From positions 1-63,576 of the IMG/VR virus record IMGVR_UViG_3300005529_000035: a stretch of 63,576 bases of DNA. One strand, given 5' to 3'. Under the pieces are notes generated by a model, which worked only from the letters and a program-made list of their open reading frames with translations, was not told the DNA's origin and made no database searches. The stretch comes from a virus. Made by a program: the position numbers and the translations under genes. Numbering within the stretch: the stretch's first letter is position 1; the number at the start of each line of letters is the position of its first letter. Below, piece by piece: positions 54,589 to 62,183 of this stretch.

Positions 54589-54840
54589 ATGATCGTTCAA
54601 GTGGGCACAGTGAGGCTTCGCGTCAGCGAGTTCCTTGCACGTGCGGTCATGGACGGCGCGCGCACAGACACGGCCATCGCTGAGCGAATCGGCGTCACCC
54701 GGCCAACCGTCACCCGCGCGCTAGATGGCGAGCCGATCAGCGGCGGTTTCGTAGCCGCTGTCCTGCTCGCCTTTCCCGACCGCGAGTTCGGGGATCTCTT
54801 TGAGGCGGTCAGGTCCAGCGCAGAAAGTTCGGCGGCATGA
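54589..54840 (+). CDS. Cro-like HTH regulator
   Basis: Eighty-three residues. HTH GARTDTAIAERIGVTRPTVT, RALDGEPISGGFVAAVLLAF. Leaderless. Divergent from the repressor; it would act as Cro or an early activator. Stop overlaps the next start. Confidence 0.75.
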   Translation: MIVQVGTVRLRVSEFLARAVMDGARTDTAIAERIGVTRPTVTRALDGEPISGGFVAAVLLAFPDREFGDLFEAVRSSAESSAA

Positions 54841-55322
54841 GCGGCGGCGCATCCAACCGGCGACTCCGGATCACGGCCGCAAGGCCCAGGGTCGAGTTCG
54901 GCATGGCTAGGGCTGGCGCAATCGCCCACCGGGTCAAGTCCATGAGCGCGCACTGGGACACGTCCAGGACGAAGGTCACCTACTCCGCGTTCTGGCAGTG
55001 CAACAACCTGGCGAACGACATGATCTTGCTCCCCGGCACCGATGGCCTGGAGGAGTGTCGGACCTGCAAGTACGCCCAGATGCCGGTCGTCTACCACTAC
55101 TTCGACGTTGTCCAGCGCCTCATCTACATCGGCTCTGCGGACAACTACGTCGCCCGGGAAATGACGCACCAGTGCCGCTCGCCGTGGTGGCTGGATGTGG
55201 CCAGCGTGCGGCTGACCCGCTACCCGAGCATCACCCACGCCCGCGTGGCTGAGCGAGTTGCCATCAGGACCGAGAACCCACTTCACAACGTGGTCGGCAA
55301 GGTTGCGGCGGTGGCGGCATGA
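54837..55322 (+). CDS. GIY-YIG nuclease-like protein
   Basis: 161 residues. MPVVYHYFDVVQRLIYIGSA and DNYVAREMTHQCRSPWWLDV, then ITHARVAERVAIRTENPLHN follow the GIY-YIG plan. The N-terminal ~60 residues form another domain with CNNLANDMILL and EECRTCKY (zinc-like). It has no structured leader, unlike the 48543 nuclease. Possibly a resident nuclease of the early operon. Confidence 0.65.
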   Translation: MSGGASNRRLRITAARPRVEFGMARAGAIAHRVKSMSAHWDTSRTKVTYSAFWQCNNLANDMILLPGTDGLEECRTCKYAQMPVVYHYFDVVQRLIYIGSADNYVAREMTHQCRSPWWLDVASVRLTRYPSITHARVAERVAIRTENPLHNVVGKVAAVAA

Positions 55323-55465
55323 GTGCCCGGCCGACCGACGAGGCCATCCGCAACCTCGCGCCCCTGCGGCGTGACGAAGCCCGGAGGCTCGGCCCGGTGA
55401 TCGCTGCCGCCGTGAACCGGCTGGACAAGCAGAAGGACGGCACCGAGGAGACGACGGCCGCCTGA
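55319..55465 (+). CDS. Small basic protein
   Basis: Forty-eight residues (MSARPTDEAIRNLAPLRRDE), helical, charged, overlapping the previous stop. Unrecognised. Confidence 0.5.
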   Translation: MSARPTDEAIRNLAPLRRDEARRLGPVIAAAVNRLDKQKDGTEETTAA

Positions 55466-55555
55466 CAAAAATCGGGCCCCCCGCCCTGCACGGCGAGGGG
55501 CACCCGGACACCGATGAGTCCGGGACCAGAGTACACGAAAGGGACACCGAGAGTC
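55466..55555 (+). terminator. Intergenic hairpins
   Basis: GCCCcccgccctgcacggcgaGGGGC-type pairing and CCGGAC / GTCCGG (about 55504-55522) lie between the 55319 gene and the next start. Likely attenuation or partial termination. No gene here. Confidence 0.35.
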
Positions 55556-55882
55556 ATGGACGCAGCCCACCCCGCGGTGATCACGCGGCAGCAGTACATC
55601 TTCGGCGACGCAAGCCTCACCGCCGAGTGCCAGCTTGTAGGGACCGAAACCGGCTGGCACGTCTGGTTCTCAGACGCGGGCGTCATTCACGCCACAACGC
55701 GCAAATGCCCTGGCGGTGGCAGCGGCACGACGCTGACCGCCGGGACGCCTGAGCAGATGCGCCGTGTCGTCGCCGAGACCGAGCACGAGTGGAAGTGCGC
55801 GGAGAAGCTGCAGCAGGCCCTGGCCGCTGCGTGGACCCGCTATGAGCTTGAGGTCAGCACCGGCCCGAAGGCGGCAGCGTGA
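55556..55882 (+). CDS. Hypothetical early protein
   Basis: 108 residues from ATG 55556 (MDAAHPAVITRQQYIFGDAS). Alpha-beta layout with CQLVGTETGWHVWFSDAGVI and TEHEWKCAEKLQQALAAAWT. Unrecognised; tightly coupled to the next gene. Confidence 0.55.
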   Translation: MDAAHPAVITRQQYIFGDASLTAECQLVGTETGWHVWFSDAGVIHATTRKCPGGGSGTTLTAGTPEQMRRVVAETEHEWKCAEKLQQALAAAWTRYELEVSTGPKAAA

Positions 55883-56109
55883 CTACCACTGCCCTCGCCC
55901 CGGCCGTCCTCACCGACGCCCAGCGCGCCACCCTTGCCGAGGTCTTCGAGGACGCGACCTATTACCGGCTGCCTGACGGTGACTGCACCGCATGCAGCGC
56001 CTCGCTCGAGCCTCCTTGCGCCGAGCACGAGGCAGACATGACGCGGGCCGTCCGGTACCGCATCCTCGCTGCCGACCTCGGCCTTGACCGCCCGGGAGGT
56101 GCGTCATGA
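55879..56109 (+). CDS. Small Cys-containing protein
   Basis: Seventy-six residues. FEDATYYRLPDGDCTACSAS, LEPPCAEHEADM form a Cys/His cluster. Family unknown, but small actinobacterial proteins with this DCTAC...C..H pattern are common. Start on the previous stop. Confidence 0.55.
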   Translation: MTTTALAPAVLTDAQRATLAEVFEDATYYRLPDGDCTACSASLEPPCAEHEADMTRAVRYRILAADLGLDRPGGAS

Positions 56110-56531
56110 CCGCCGAGACCACCACCAGCCCCAACGTCCGCATCCTGCCGAAGGAGCCCGACCCAGTGACCGAGTCCCCGTGGCCGATCGTCTCCGCCGA
56201 GGCCCGCGCCGCCTGGAATGCGCTGCAGCGGGAACTGGCCACCGGCTACGTGGACGACTCAGCGCTCCTGGGCCGCTGGTATGTCGACGCCTGGCAGCGC
56301 ACGTTCCAGTGCCCGGTCCCGGAGTGGGTCACGCGCACGGTGCCCGTGATCGCGCCGCCGGAACCTGACAGCGCTGAGCCCGCTCCCGTCGCTGCCGCTC
56401 CTGAGCCTGAGCCAGAGCCGCAGCCAGACGGCCCTGAGCCCGCGCCAGACGCCACGCAGGTGATCGACGTCGGCGAGGCGGAGGCCACGGTCGTGCCCCC
56501 GGTGCAGGACGGAGACGAGACCAATGGCTGA
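56106..56531 (+). CDS. Hypothetical protein with Pro/Glu tail
   Basis: 141 residues: a helical head (SAEARAAWNALQRELATGYV, DAWQRTFQCPVPEWVTRTVP) and a long Pro/Glu/Ala tail (PEPEPEPQPDGPEPAP...). Overlaps both neighbours. Function unknown. Confidence 0.55.
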   Translation: MTAETTTSPNVRILPKEPDPVTESPWPIVSAEARAAWNALQRELATGYVDDSALLGRWYVDAWQRTFQCPVPEWVTRTVPVIAPPEPDSAEPAPVAAAPEPEPEPQPDGPEPAPDATQVIDVGEAEATVVPPVQDGDETNG

Positions 56532-56937
56532 GGTCAGCGTGACGCTGCAGCGCATACCCGAGCTCAACGCGGCGCTGCTGCGCAAAACGCTTGAGCACAT
56601 TGAGGCGCACCCCGAGACGTGGAAGCAGGACTACTGGCGTTGCGAGAGCGGGCTGTGCTTCGCCGGAACGGCTTGCGACCTGGACGGCGGCGAGTGGGCG
56701 CTACCGGGCCAGGGCACGAACCCCGGATGGGCTGAACTGCTCGTCGCACGCGAAGGCGAGCCTGGCGACGAGACCTGGTGCGTTACCCCCAACCGGGTTC
56801 ACGCGCGGACCCGTGCCCAGCAGATCCTCGGGATCACCGAGGCTGAGGCTGAGACGCTGTTCGCCCCGGAAAACACCCTGGACGACCTGCGCGAGCACGT
56901 CGCTTTCCTCCTGCGGGAGGACGGTGAGCAGGCATGA
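56524..56937 (+). CDS. Hypothetical protein
   Basis: 137 residues. ALLRKTLEHIEAHPETWKQD, YWRCESGLCFAGTACDLDGG, ARTRAQQILGITEAEAETLF, then NTLDDLREHVAFLLREDG. This is a conserved small early protein of actinophages with two Cys. Function unknown. Confidence 0.6.
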   Translation: MAEVSVTLQRIPELNAALLRKTLEHIEAHPETWKQDYWRCESGLCFAGTACDLDGGEWALPGQGTNPGWAELLVAREGEPGDETWCVTPNRVHARTRAQQILGITEAEAETLFAPENTLDDLREHVAFLLREDGEQA

Positions 56938-57152
56938 GCATCCACGACGTCATCGCCCTCATCGGCGAGATCCTGGCAGCCATCGGGGGCATCGCATTCA
57001 TCCTCGCCCTCACCGTCGCGCTGGCGTTCCTGCGGCGCGGCTACCGGCTGTCGGTCACTCCGCCTGCTGCGGCCAGGCCAGTTGCCCCGCTCACGCTTAA
57101 CGGCGAGGTGCTGTCGTCGGCTCAGGTGCCGCAGGCCAGGAGGGGCATGTGA
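56934..57152 (+). CDS. Single-TM early protein
   Basis: Seventy-two residues with one membrane helix (IAFILALTVALAFLRRG-type near residues 18-35) and a Pro/Ala-rich tail. Tightly overlapping with neighbours. Function unknown. Confidence 0.55.
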   Translation: MSIHDVIALIGEILAAIGGIAFILALTVALAFLRRGYRLSVTPPAAARPVAPLTLNGEVLSSAQVPQARRGM

Positions 57153-57526
57153 TGACCGCCACCGTCACGCAGCTGGCAACGCGCCGCCGCAGGAGCACTC
57201 CGTGGCGCCCGGCGTCGCAGCGCAAAATCCTGCTCGCGTGGATGGCCGCCGAGGCAGCCGAGGGCCGGCCAGTTCCCGCATCGATCCGGGAAGACCTGCT
57301 GACCCTCTACGCGGACCCGTCCAAGCCTCCGGAGCAGACCAGGGAGAACTGGCGCGAGTACCTGGAGTGCGTCAAGCAGCAGGACGAGATCGCCCACGGC
57401 TCACTGACCGCATGGCAAGACCTGGACGACGAGATGGCACCTGACGGGCGCCACATGTCCGTGGAGGACATCGCCGCCATGAACGCAGCAACCGCCCTGG
57501 CCGACCTGGCCGGGCGCGATCACTAA
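57152..57526 (+). CDS. Hypothetical early protein
   Basis: 124 residues from ATG 57152 (GTG 57149 is an alternative). A basic start (QLATRRRRSTPWRPASQRKI) is followed by an acidic, helical body (LYADPSKPPEQTRENWREYL, SVEDIAAMNAATALADLAGR). Unrecognised; lies before the RecT-like gene. Confidence 0.55.
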   Translation: MTATVTQLATRRRRSTPWRPASQRKILLAWMAAEAAEGRPVPASIREDLLTLYADPSKPPEQTRENWREYLECVKQQDEIAHGSLTAWQDLDDEMAPDGRHMSVEDIAAMNAATALADLAGRDH

Positions 57527-57540
57527 CAGGGGAACTGAAG

Positions 57541-58554
57541 ATGACTGCAAGCACCGAAGTGGAGGTGCGGGCGCCGCAGGGGAGCGGCATGCTCGCCAAG
57601 ATCCGGTACGCGCAGACGCTGGCCGACTCGGGCCTGCTGCCCACCGCATACCGCAGGCAGCCCGCCAACGTCCTGTACGCCGTCGAGTACGGCGAGATGC
57701 TCGGCCTGGCACCGATGGCCGCCATCACCGGCATCCACATCATCGAGGGCAAGCCGAGCGCGAGCGCCGGGCTGATCTCGGGCCTGGTGCGCCGGGCCGG
57801 CCACAAGCTCCGCGTCCAGGGCGACGCCCAGCGCGCGACCTGCCAGATCGTCCGCTCCGACGACCCGGACTACACGTTCGAGGTCACGTTCACGATGGAC
57901 GACGCGAAGGCGGCCGGCCTGACCGGCAAGAGCGTCTGGAAGAACTACCCGGCCTCGATGCTGAAGGCGCGGGCCATCACTCAGTGCGCCCGCGACGCCT
58001 GCGAGGAAGCGCTGTACGGCCTGCACTACACGCCCGAGGAGCTGGGCGCGGAAGTAGACGCGGAGGGCGAGATCGTGGGCGAGGCGCAGCCTCAGGCCCC
58101 GGCAAGCCCCGACGACCCGTGGTATGTCCGGCCAGCGACAAGCGGCGGCACCGAGTGGGTTGAGCAGGCGCTCGCGCGGGCGCATGCCAAGGACCTCACC
58201 AAGGATGAGGCGGAGAAGTTCTGGAAGGCCGGGCTGACGAAGCAGCAGGCCCGGGAGATCTCAACGCAGGACGCCACGCGCATCGCCGAGGCGCTCAAGT
58301 GCCGGTTCGCGGAGTTCAAGGCTGCTGAGGCTGACGCCGAAGTGGTTGATGCCGAGGTCGTTGAGGGCCTGGACCCGGAGGACCCGTGGGCACCCAAGAT
58401 CGAGACCATCACCGACTGTGAGGATGCTGACGCCGCCAGGGCTGACGTGGAGACCGGTGTCAAGGCCGGGCACATCAGCGAGGAGCGGCGTGACGCCATC
58501 CTGTCGGCAATCGACGCCCGCGTGGCCTCGCTGAGCGAGCAGGCGGCAGCGTGA
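57541..58554 (+). CDS. RecT-like single-strand annealing protein
   Basis: 337 residues. MLAKIRYAQTLADSGLLPTA, QPANVLYAVEYGEMLGLAPM, GIHIIEGKPSASAGLISGLV, RRAGHKLRVQGD and KNYPASMLKARAITQCARDA followed by EALYGLHYTPEELG are the ordered core of RecT/Red-beta-like proteins in actinophages. The C-terminal part (~residues 200-337) is acidic and coiled, an expected SSB-interaction tail. It would anneal single strands during recombination. Confidence 0.8.
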   Translation: MTASTEVEVRAPQGSGMLAKIRYAQTLADSGLLPTAYRRQPANVLYAVEYGEMLGLAPMAAITGIHIIEGKPSASAGLISGLVRRAGHKLRVQGDAQRATCQIVRSDDPDYTFEVTFTMDDAKAAGLTGKSVWKNYPASMLKARAITQCARDACEEALYGLHYTPEELGAEVDAEGEIVGEAQPQAPASPDDPWYVRPATSGGTEWVEQALARAHAKDLTKDEAEKFWKAGLTKQQAREISTQDATRIAEALKCRFAEFKAAEADAEVVDAEVVEGLDPEDPWAPKIETITDCEDADAARADVETGVKAGHISEERRDAILSAIDARVASLSEQAAA

Positions 58555-58733
58555 TGCCCGCGTCCGCCTTCCGCTCCGCCTGGGCCGACCCGGAGCACGT
58601 CCGACTGTCGATGTTCCGCTCCTGGTGGGACGTAGCCATCGGCCACGTGGCCAGAGGCCCGCTGCCGCCCGCTGAGAACCCGTGGGACGCGGACCCTCAG
58701 ACGGCCCCCGGTGCGCCAGGGGGCCAGCAGTGA
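58554..58733 (+). CDS. Hypothetical small protein
   Basis: Fifty-nine residues from ATG 58554 (MPASAFRSAWADPEHVRLSM), with SWWDVAIGHVARGPLPPAEN. Overlaps the RecT stop. Unrecognised. Confidence 0.5.
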   Translation: MPASAFRSAWADPEHVRLSMFRSWWDVAIGHVARGPLPPAENPWDADPQTAPGAPGGQQ

Positions 58734-58882
58734 GCGGCCCGCGTGGCTATGCGCGGCAGGACGACTACGCCTGGGCGCGATGCGAGTGCGGGCACATTTG
58801 CTACGCCGATGAGACGCCCGGTGGCAGGTGCCGGTTCTGCTCATGTGGCAACCACCGCCCGGCCCAGGGCGGTGCGTCATGA
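58730..58882 (+). CDS. Small zinc-ribbon protein
   Basis: Fifty residues (VSGPRGYARQDDYAWARCEC). Cys pairs CECGHICY and CRFCSCGNH give a compact zinc ribbon. Tightly coupled. Confidence 0.6.
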   Translation: MSGPRGYARQDDYAWARCECGHICYADETPGGRCRFCSCGNHRPAQGGAS

Positions 58883-59097
58883 GCGGCCCCGGCGCCGTCT
58901 CCCGTCAGATCGGCGAACTGGCCACCGCAGTGCTCCAGTACGCCATCGCGGAGCGCCGCCCCGGGCCGACCAGTACCGCGGCCTTCAACGCAGCCCAGGG
59001 TGACGTGATCCGCGAGGCCCGGAAACTGACAGCGCTGGTCGACGGCCTGGAACCCGGTGCGATGCCCCCGGCGTGGCGTGACAGGCAGGCGTCATGA
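58879..59097 (+). CDS. Hypothetical helical protein
   Basis: Seventy-two residues (MSGPGAVSRQIGELATAVLQ), all helical (TSTAAFNAAQGDVIREARKL). Resembles small phage proteins of unknown role. Confidence 0.5.
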   Translation: MSGPGAVSRQIGELATAVLQYAIAERRPGPTSTAAFNAAQGDVIREARKLTALVDGLEPGAMPPAWRDRQAS

Positions 59098-59615
59098 GCC
59101 TCACCAGGCGCACTCCGTTGCGCGCCCGTGCGCGCATTGAGCGCAAGACGCCGCTCACCCGGCCTGCATGGATCCGCAAGCCACCAGGGGCCCACCGCAA
59201 GCCCAGGGCCGTCAGGGACACCGGGTTCTCCCAGGCCGTCAAGCTGGCCGTGCGGACCCGCGCCGGAGGAGGAGATCCCGACGCCGCCCGCTGCGAGGCG
59301 ACCGGCGTCTGGCTCGGCCGACACGGCGGGGAGGTCCAGCACCGCGTGGCCCGGCTCAGCGGAGGACGCGGGTCCAAGGCGCCCTGGTGGTTCCACACGC
59401 CCGCGAACGCCGCCCTGCTGTCCCGTGAAGCCCACCGGGCCGCTGAGGCCCGGGAGCGGGAGATGGGACCGGACGGCAAGGGGTTCTGGCTGCGGAGCAC
59501 GCAGGACGCCACGGCCGAGCCGGTCATGCTCCACGGACCGGACGGCGGCGCGACCGTCTACTTGGGCGCGGATGGTGGGTACTGGCTCATCCCGCCGGAG
59601 CGGGGTGCGGCATGA
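59094..59615 (+). CDS. HNH-like nuclease
   Basis: 173 residues: a basic N-terminus (RTPLRARARIERKTPLTRPA), then KLAVRTRAGGGDPDAARCEA, EVQHRVARLSGGRGSKAPWW and TPANAALLSREAHRAAEARE. This is the degenerate HNH of phage recombination nucleases. The histidine in QHR and the LLxxxxH helix are in place. It probably processes DNA in the early recombination module. Confidence 0.65.
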   Translation: MSLTRRTPLRARARIERKTPLTRPAWIRKPPGAHRKPRAVRDTGFSQAVKLAVRTRAGGGDPDAARCEATGVWLGRHGGEVQHRVARLSGGRGSKAPWWFHTPANAALLSREAHRAAEAREREMGPDGKGFWLRSTQDATAEPVMLHGPDGGATVYLGADGGYWLIPPERGAA

Positions 59616-59953
59616 AAGACGCCATGACCCTGGTCGTCGTCGTCGCCGGGCTCAGCGTGATCATCGCTGCCGCGCTCATCGCCCAGCGTCTCGAGGACCG
59701 GCGCATAGCCGCAGCAGAGGCAGAAGAGGCGCGCTCGTTCGACGCCGCATGCGAGGAACTGCACCAGGACGAGATGCGCAAAGCCCAGCAGCGTCACCCC
59801 GTCAGGCGCATGCCAGCGCGCCGCAGGGCTGTCCCGTGCGAGCCGCGCGGTGAGCCCCTGACCGCAGCCGAGGCCGAGGCCCTGGCCGCGCTGTGGTGGT
59901 CGGTCCGCAACGAGACCGCACGCAGGCCAGCCAAGGACGGCAGCGATGGCTAG
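59612..59953 (+). CDS. Single-TM early protein
   Basis: 113 residues with a membrane helix near the N-terminus (TLVVVVAGLSVIIAAALIAQ) and a helical, charged body (RLEDRRIAAAEAEEARSFDA). Overlaps its neighbours. Unrecognised. Confidence 0.55.
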   Translation: MKDAMTLVVVVAGLSVIIAAALIAQRLEDRRIAAAEAEEARSFDAACEELHQDEMRKAQQRHPVRRMPARRRAVPCEPRGEPLTAAEAEALAALWWSVRNETARRPAKDGSDG

Positions 59954-60263
59954 GAGCGGTACCAGACGCGCTGTCACCGGCCCGGCCCGTGACCTGCTCG
60001 CCGACGCAGAGCACCGCCTGGCCACGATCGCCGACCCGCTCCTGGCCATCAGGTCCCTCACACCCGAAGGCGCGTCGGTGCAGGCCCAGCTCGCCCTCGA
60101 CGACGTCCGCGAGGCCCTGGCGATCCGCAGGGGATCTAAGACGCCCCACGCCGAGGCGATGGCCCGCTACCGGGGCCGCAAGCGGCTGAAGGACGGCGAG
60201 GAACTGTGGCCGTCTGAGTGGGAGGCGCTGGAGCGCGCAGGGGAACTGGAGGGCACAGGGTGA
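59946..60263 (+). CDS. Hypothetical helical protein
   Basis: 105 residues (MARSGTRRAVTGPARDLLAD), helical, with PHAEAMARYRGRKRLKDGEE and WPSEWEALERAGELEGTG. Unrecognised, in the early operon. Confidence 0.5.
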   Translation: MARSGTRRAVTGPARDLLADAEHRLATIADPLLAIRSLTPEGASVQAQLALDDVREALAIRRGSKTPHAEAMARYRGRKRLKDGEELWPSEWEALERAGELEGTG

Positions 60264-60463
60264 GCACCGAACGGTGGGATTTCTCCTGGCAGCACATCGA
60301 GCGGGCGGCCTGCTCCCGCTGCGGCCAGCCTCCCGGTGAGCGCTGCCGCACCCCGGCGGGCAAGCTCTGCCCGCCTCACCGGGTGCGCAAGGACGACGCT
60401 GCGGCGCTGGGCTATTACGTCCCCGGCCGGGGCTCGCTGGTGCCACCGGAGCGTGACGGATGA
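60260..60463 (+). CDS. Small zinc-ribbon protein
   Basis: Sixty-seven residues from GTG 60260. Cys pairs CSRCGQPPGERCRT and KLCPPHRVRK form a zinc ribbon with a His. Common in actinophage early operons. Confidence 0.65.
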   Translation: MSTERWDFSWQHIERAACSRCGQPPGERCRTPAGKLCPPHRVRKDDAAALGYYVPGRGSLVPPERDG

Positions 60464-60690
60464 GCCAGCAGCCACGCAGGCGGCGCGTCACCATGCTCCG
60501 CGATGACCTGCCCCACCAGATCCGCCTGACCTTCGTCAACGGCAGCGGCAGCATCAGCGTCTCCTGCTGCTGCCGCAAGAACCCTGGCGGGTCATTCGCC
60601 TCCCTGGAGACCCGCACCAGATGGGAAGCGCCGGAAGCCATGACCGTCTGGCGCGCTCACGTTGACAGAGCGGAGGCCAGAGGTGCCTAG
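60460..60690 (+). CDS. Small Cys-containing protein
   Basis: Seventy-six residues. SISVSCCCRKNPGGSF and a helical, basic start. Unrecognised. Confidence 0.5.
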   Translation: MSQQPRRRRVTMLRDDLPHQIRLTFVNGSGSISVSCCCRKNPGGSFASLETRTRWEAPEAMTVWRAHVDRAEARGA

Positions 60691-61378
60691 CCGCCGTTTC
60701 ATCTCCACCCGCACTGCCGCGAGCGCCAACGGTGCCCCGGAAAGTCCTGGCTACGTCTACCGCGGCAAGGACCGGGAGCCAGCAGACCCGGTGGCGGCCT
60801 CGGACCGGTCCCGCCGTGACGCGGCCAAGCGCGCTGCCGGGCTGGTGCTGCGTGCCGCCCGTGAAGCTGCGGGGCTGAGCCAGCCTCAGGCGGCTCAGGC
60901 AGCCGGGTGCAGCGCGGGCTACATCTCGGCCGTCGAGAACGGCCACGACTGGCCCAGCAAGCGTCTCATCGCCGCTCTCGCTGCCGCTTACGGCGTGAGC
61001 CCCCAAGACCTGGCCGCTGCTGCCGAGTCCGCCCCCGTGGCTCTCAGCACGCCAGATGAGGCACGACCTGTCCCCCGGGCAGGACGTGCCACCCGCCCCG
61101 TCGCAGCGGTCCCGGACCCTTCCGCTGCGACGGGGCCCATGACTCCGGGGACCGCCGTGGAGGCTGCGGGGAACAGTCCTCCGCGAGCGGTCCCTGGTAC
61201 CAGCGCCGGGGCCGGTGACGGCGAGGGGGCGTCACCGGCCCTGCGGGGCGAGGCGTGGCGCAAGGCCGCGCAAGCCGAGTTGTCGTCTCAGCACGCCGCT
61301 CAGAGGCGGGGAAGGGTACGCAGGGCACCGAAGCCCATCACGGGGATCGTGAAGCCGCCACCGGACGGTGCGCGATGA
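60683..61378 (+). CDS. XRE-family regulator with long Ala/Pro tail
   Basis: 231 residues from GTG 60683. HTH at ~50-100 (AGLVLRAAREAAGLSQPQAA, GCSAGYISAVENGHDWPSKR). The C-terminal half is Pro/Ala/Gly-rich and basic (VRRAPKPITGIVKPPPDGAR). It could control the early operon or DNA-replication genes. Confidence 0.75.
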   Translation: MPSRRFISTRTAASANGAPESPGYVYRGKDREPADPVAASDRSRRDAAKRAAGLVLRAAREAAGLSQPQAAQAAGCSAGYISAVENGHDWPSKRLIAALAAAYGVSPQDLAAAAESAPVALSTPDEARPVPRAGRATRPVAAVPDPSAATGPMTPGTAVEAAGNSPPRAVPGTSAGAGDGEGASPALRGEAWRKAAQAELSSQHAAQRRGRVRRAPKPITGIVKPPPDGAR

Positions 61379-61749
61379 GTGAACGCACGCGGAAGGTGGT
61401 GATGCCCCATGAGCCCGTGGCCGGAAGCAGAGACCTCGATCGCGAGAGGGCCCATATAGCTCCGGTCCCGGAGGTGCATGGCACTCCGGGACCGGAACTT
61501 GGGCGCACGGACCTCTCCTGGTACCGCTTCGCAGCCTGCCGTGGCATGGACGCCGACCCGTTCTTCCCTCTCGACCGTGGCCTTACCCCCGAAGCCGCTG
61601 CTGCCTGCGGTGTCTGTGCAGTCACGCAGGAGTGCCTGGAGACCGGAGCCACGATGACCGGCACGTGGGGTGGCGTCGGGGAGAGTGCACGGCGTAACGC
61701 CAGGAAGAACGCGGCGAGGGGACGGCGAGCGGGGGCGGGAACGCGGTGA
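61375..61749 (+). CDS. WhiB-family transcription regulator (second copy)
   Basis: 124 residues from ATG 61375. Cys55, Cys78, Cys81 and Cys87 (AACRGMDADPFFPLDRG, ACGVCAVTQEC) with the TWGGVGE turn and a basic C-terminus (RRNARKNAARGRR) define a complete WhiB. A separate, diverged copy of the 43398 protein. Probably early-acting. Confidence 0.9.
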   Translation: MSERTRKVVMPHEPVAGSRDLDRERAHIAPVPEVHGTPGPELGRTDLSWYRFAACRGMDADPFFPLDRGLTPEAAAACGVCAVTQECLETGATMTGTWGGVGESARRNARKNAARGRRAGAGTR

Positions 61750-61752
61750 TAC

Positions 61753-62004
61753 TCAGGCGTCCAGCGACTCGCCCTCGTGGTCCTTGGCCCACTTGCGGTA
61801 GGCGGCCTCGTAGTCGCGGACCTGCTGCGGGCCTATCCTCATCTTCGCGGCGATCGTCGCCTGAGACTCGCCGCCCTGCTCGCGGGCCCGGATCATCGAC
61901 AGGCCGAGCAGTGCCCGCTGCCGGTCAACCATGGCCTTCGCCTGGGCGCGGACATCGTCAAACGCCTTACGCGCTTCGAGTACTTCTGTCATGGCGTCGC
62001 CCAC
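61753..62004 (-). CDS. HTH regulator upstream of replication gene
   Basis: Eighty-three residues from GTG 62004, leaderless behind CATAGT. A coil (MTEVLEARKAFDDVRAQAKA) followed by GESQATIAAKMRIGPQQVRD, a clear HTH. It lies next to the CATAACC repeats and likely controls the replication module. Confidence 0.6.
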   Translation of the reverse strand: MGDAMTEVLEARKAFDDVRAQAKAMVDRQRALLGLSMIRAREQGGESQATIAAKMRIGPQQVRDYEAAYRKWAKDHEGESLDA

Positions 62005-62096
62005 ACCTCCACTATGCCACGTCACCTGTAGTACACGACAGCACCCGTGGCCACCGCCAGCGACTCGCCGGACTGTGGGGCCGGGCACTGGACAAG

Positions 62097-62126
62097 CATA
62101 ACCCATAACCTGCTAGGGTCATAACC
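62097..62126. repeat. CATAACC iterons upstream of replication gene
   Basis: CATAACC at 62097-62103, 62104-62110 and 62120-62126, two directly abutting. A TATAGT -10 lies downstream. Possible iteron or operator site for the 61753 regulator or the replication protein. Confidence 0.5.
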
Positions 62127-62135
62127 TCAGCGGGT

Positions 62136-62141
62136 ATATAG
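62136..62141 (+). promoter_or_regulatory. -10 TATAGT of replication gene
   Basis: TATAGT after the CATAACC repeats; GGGAAGGGGGC serves as ribosome site for GTG 62184. Confidence 0.45.
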
Positions 62142-62183
62142 TTGCAGGGCAAGCGTTGATCACGGGAAGGGGGCTCGCCACTA

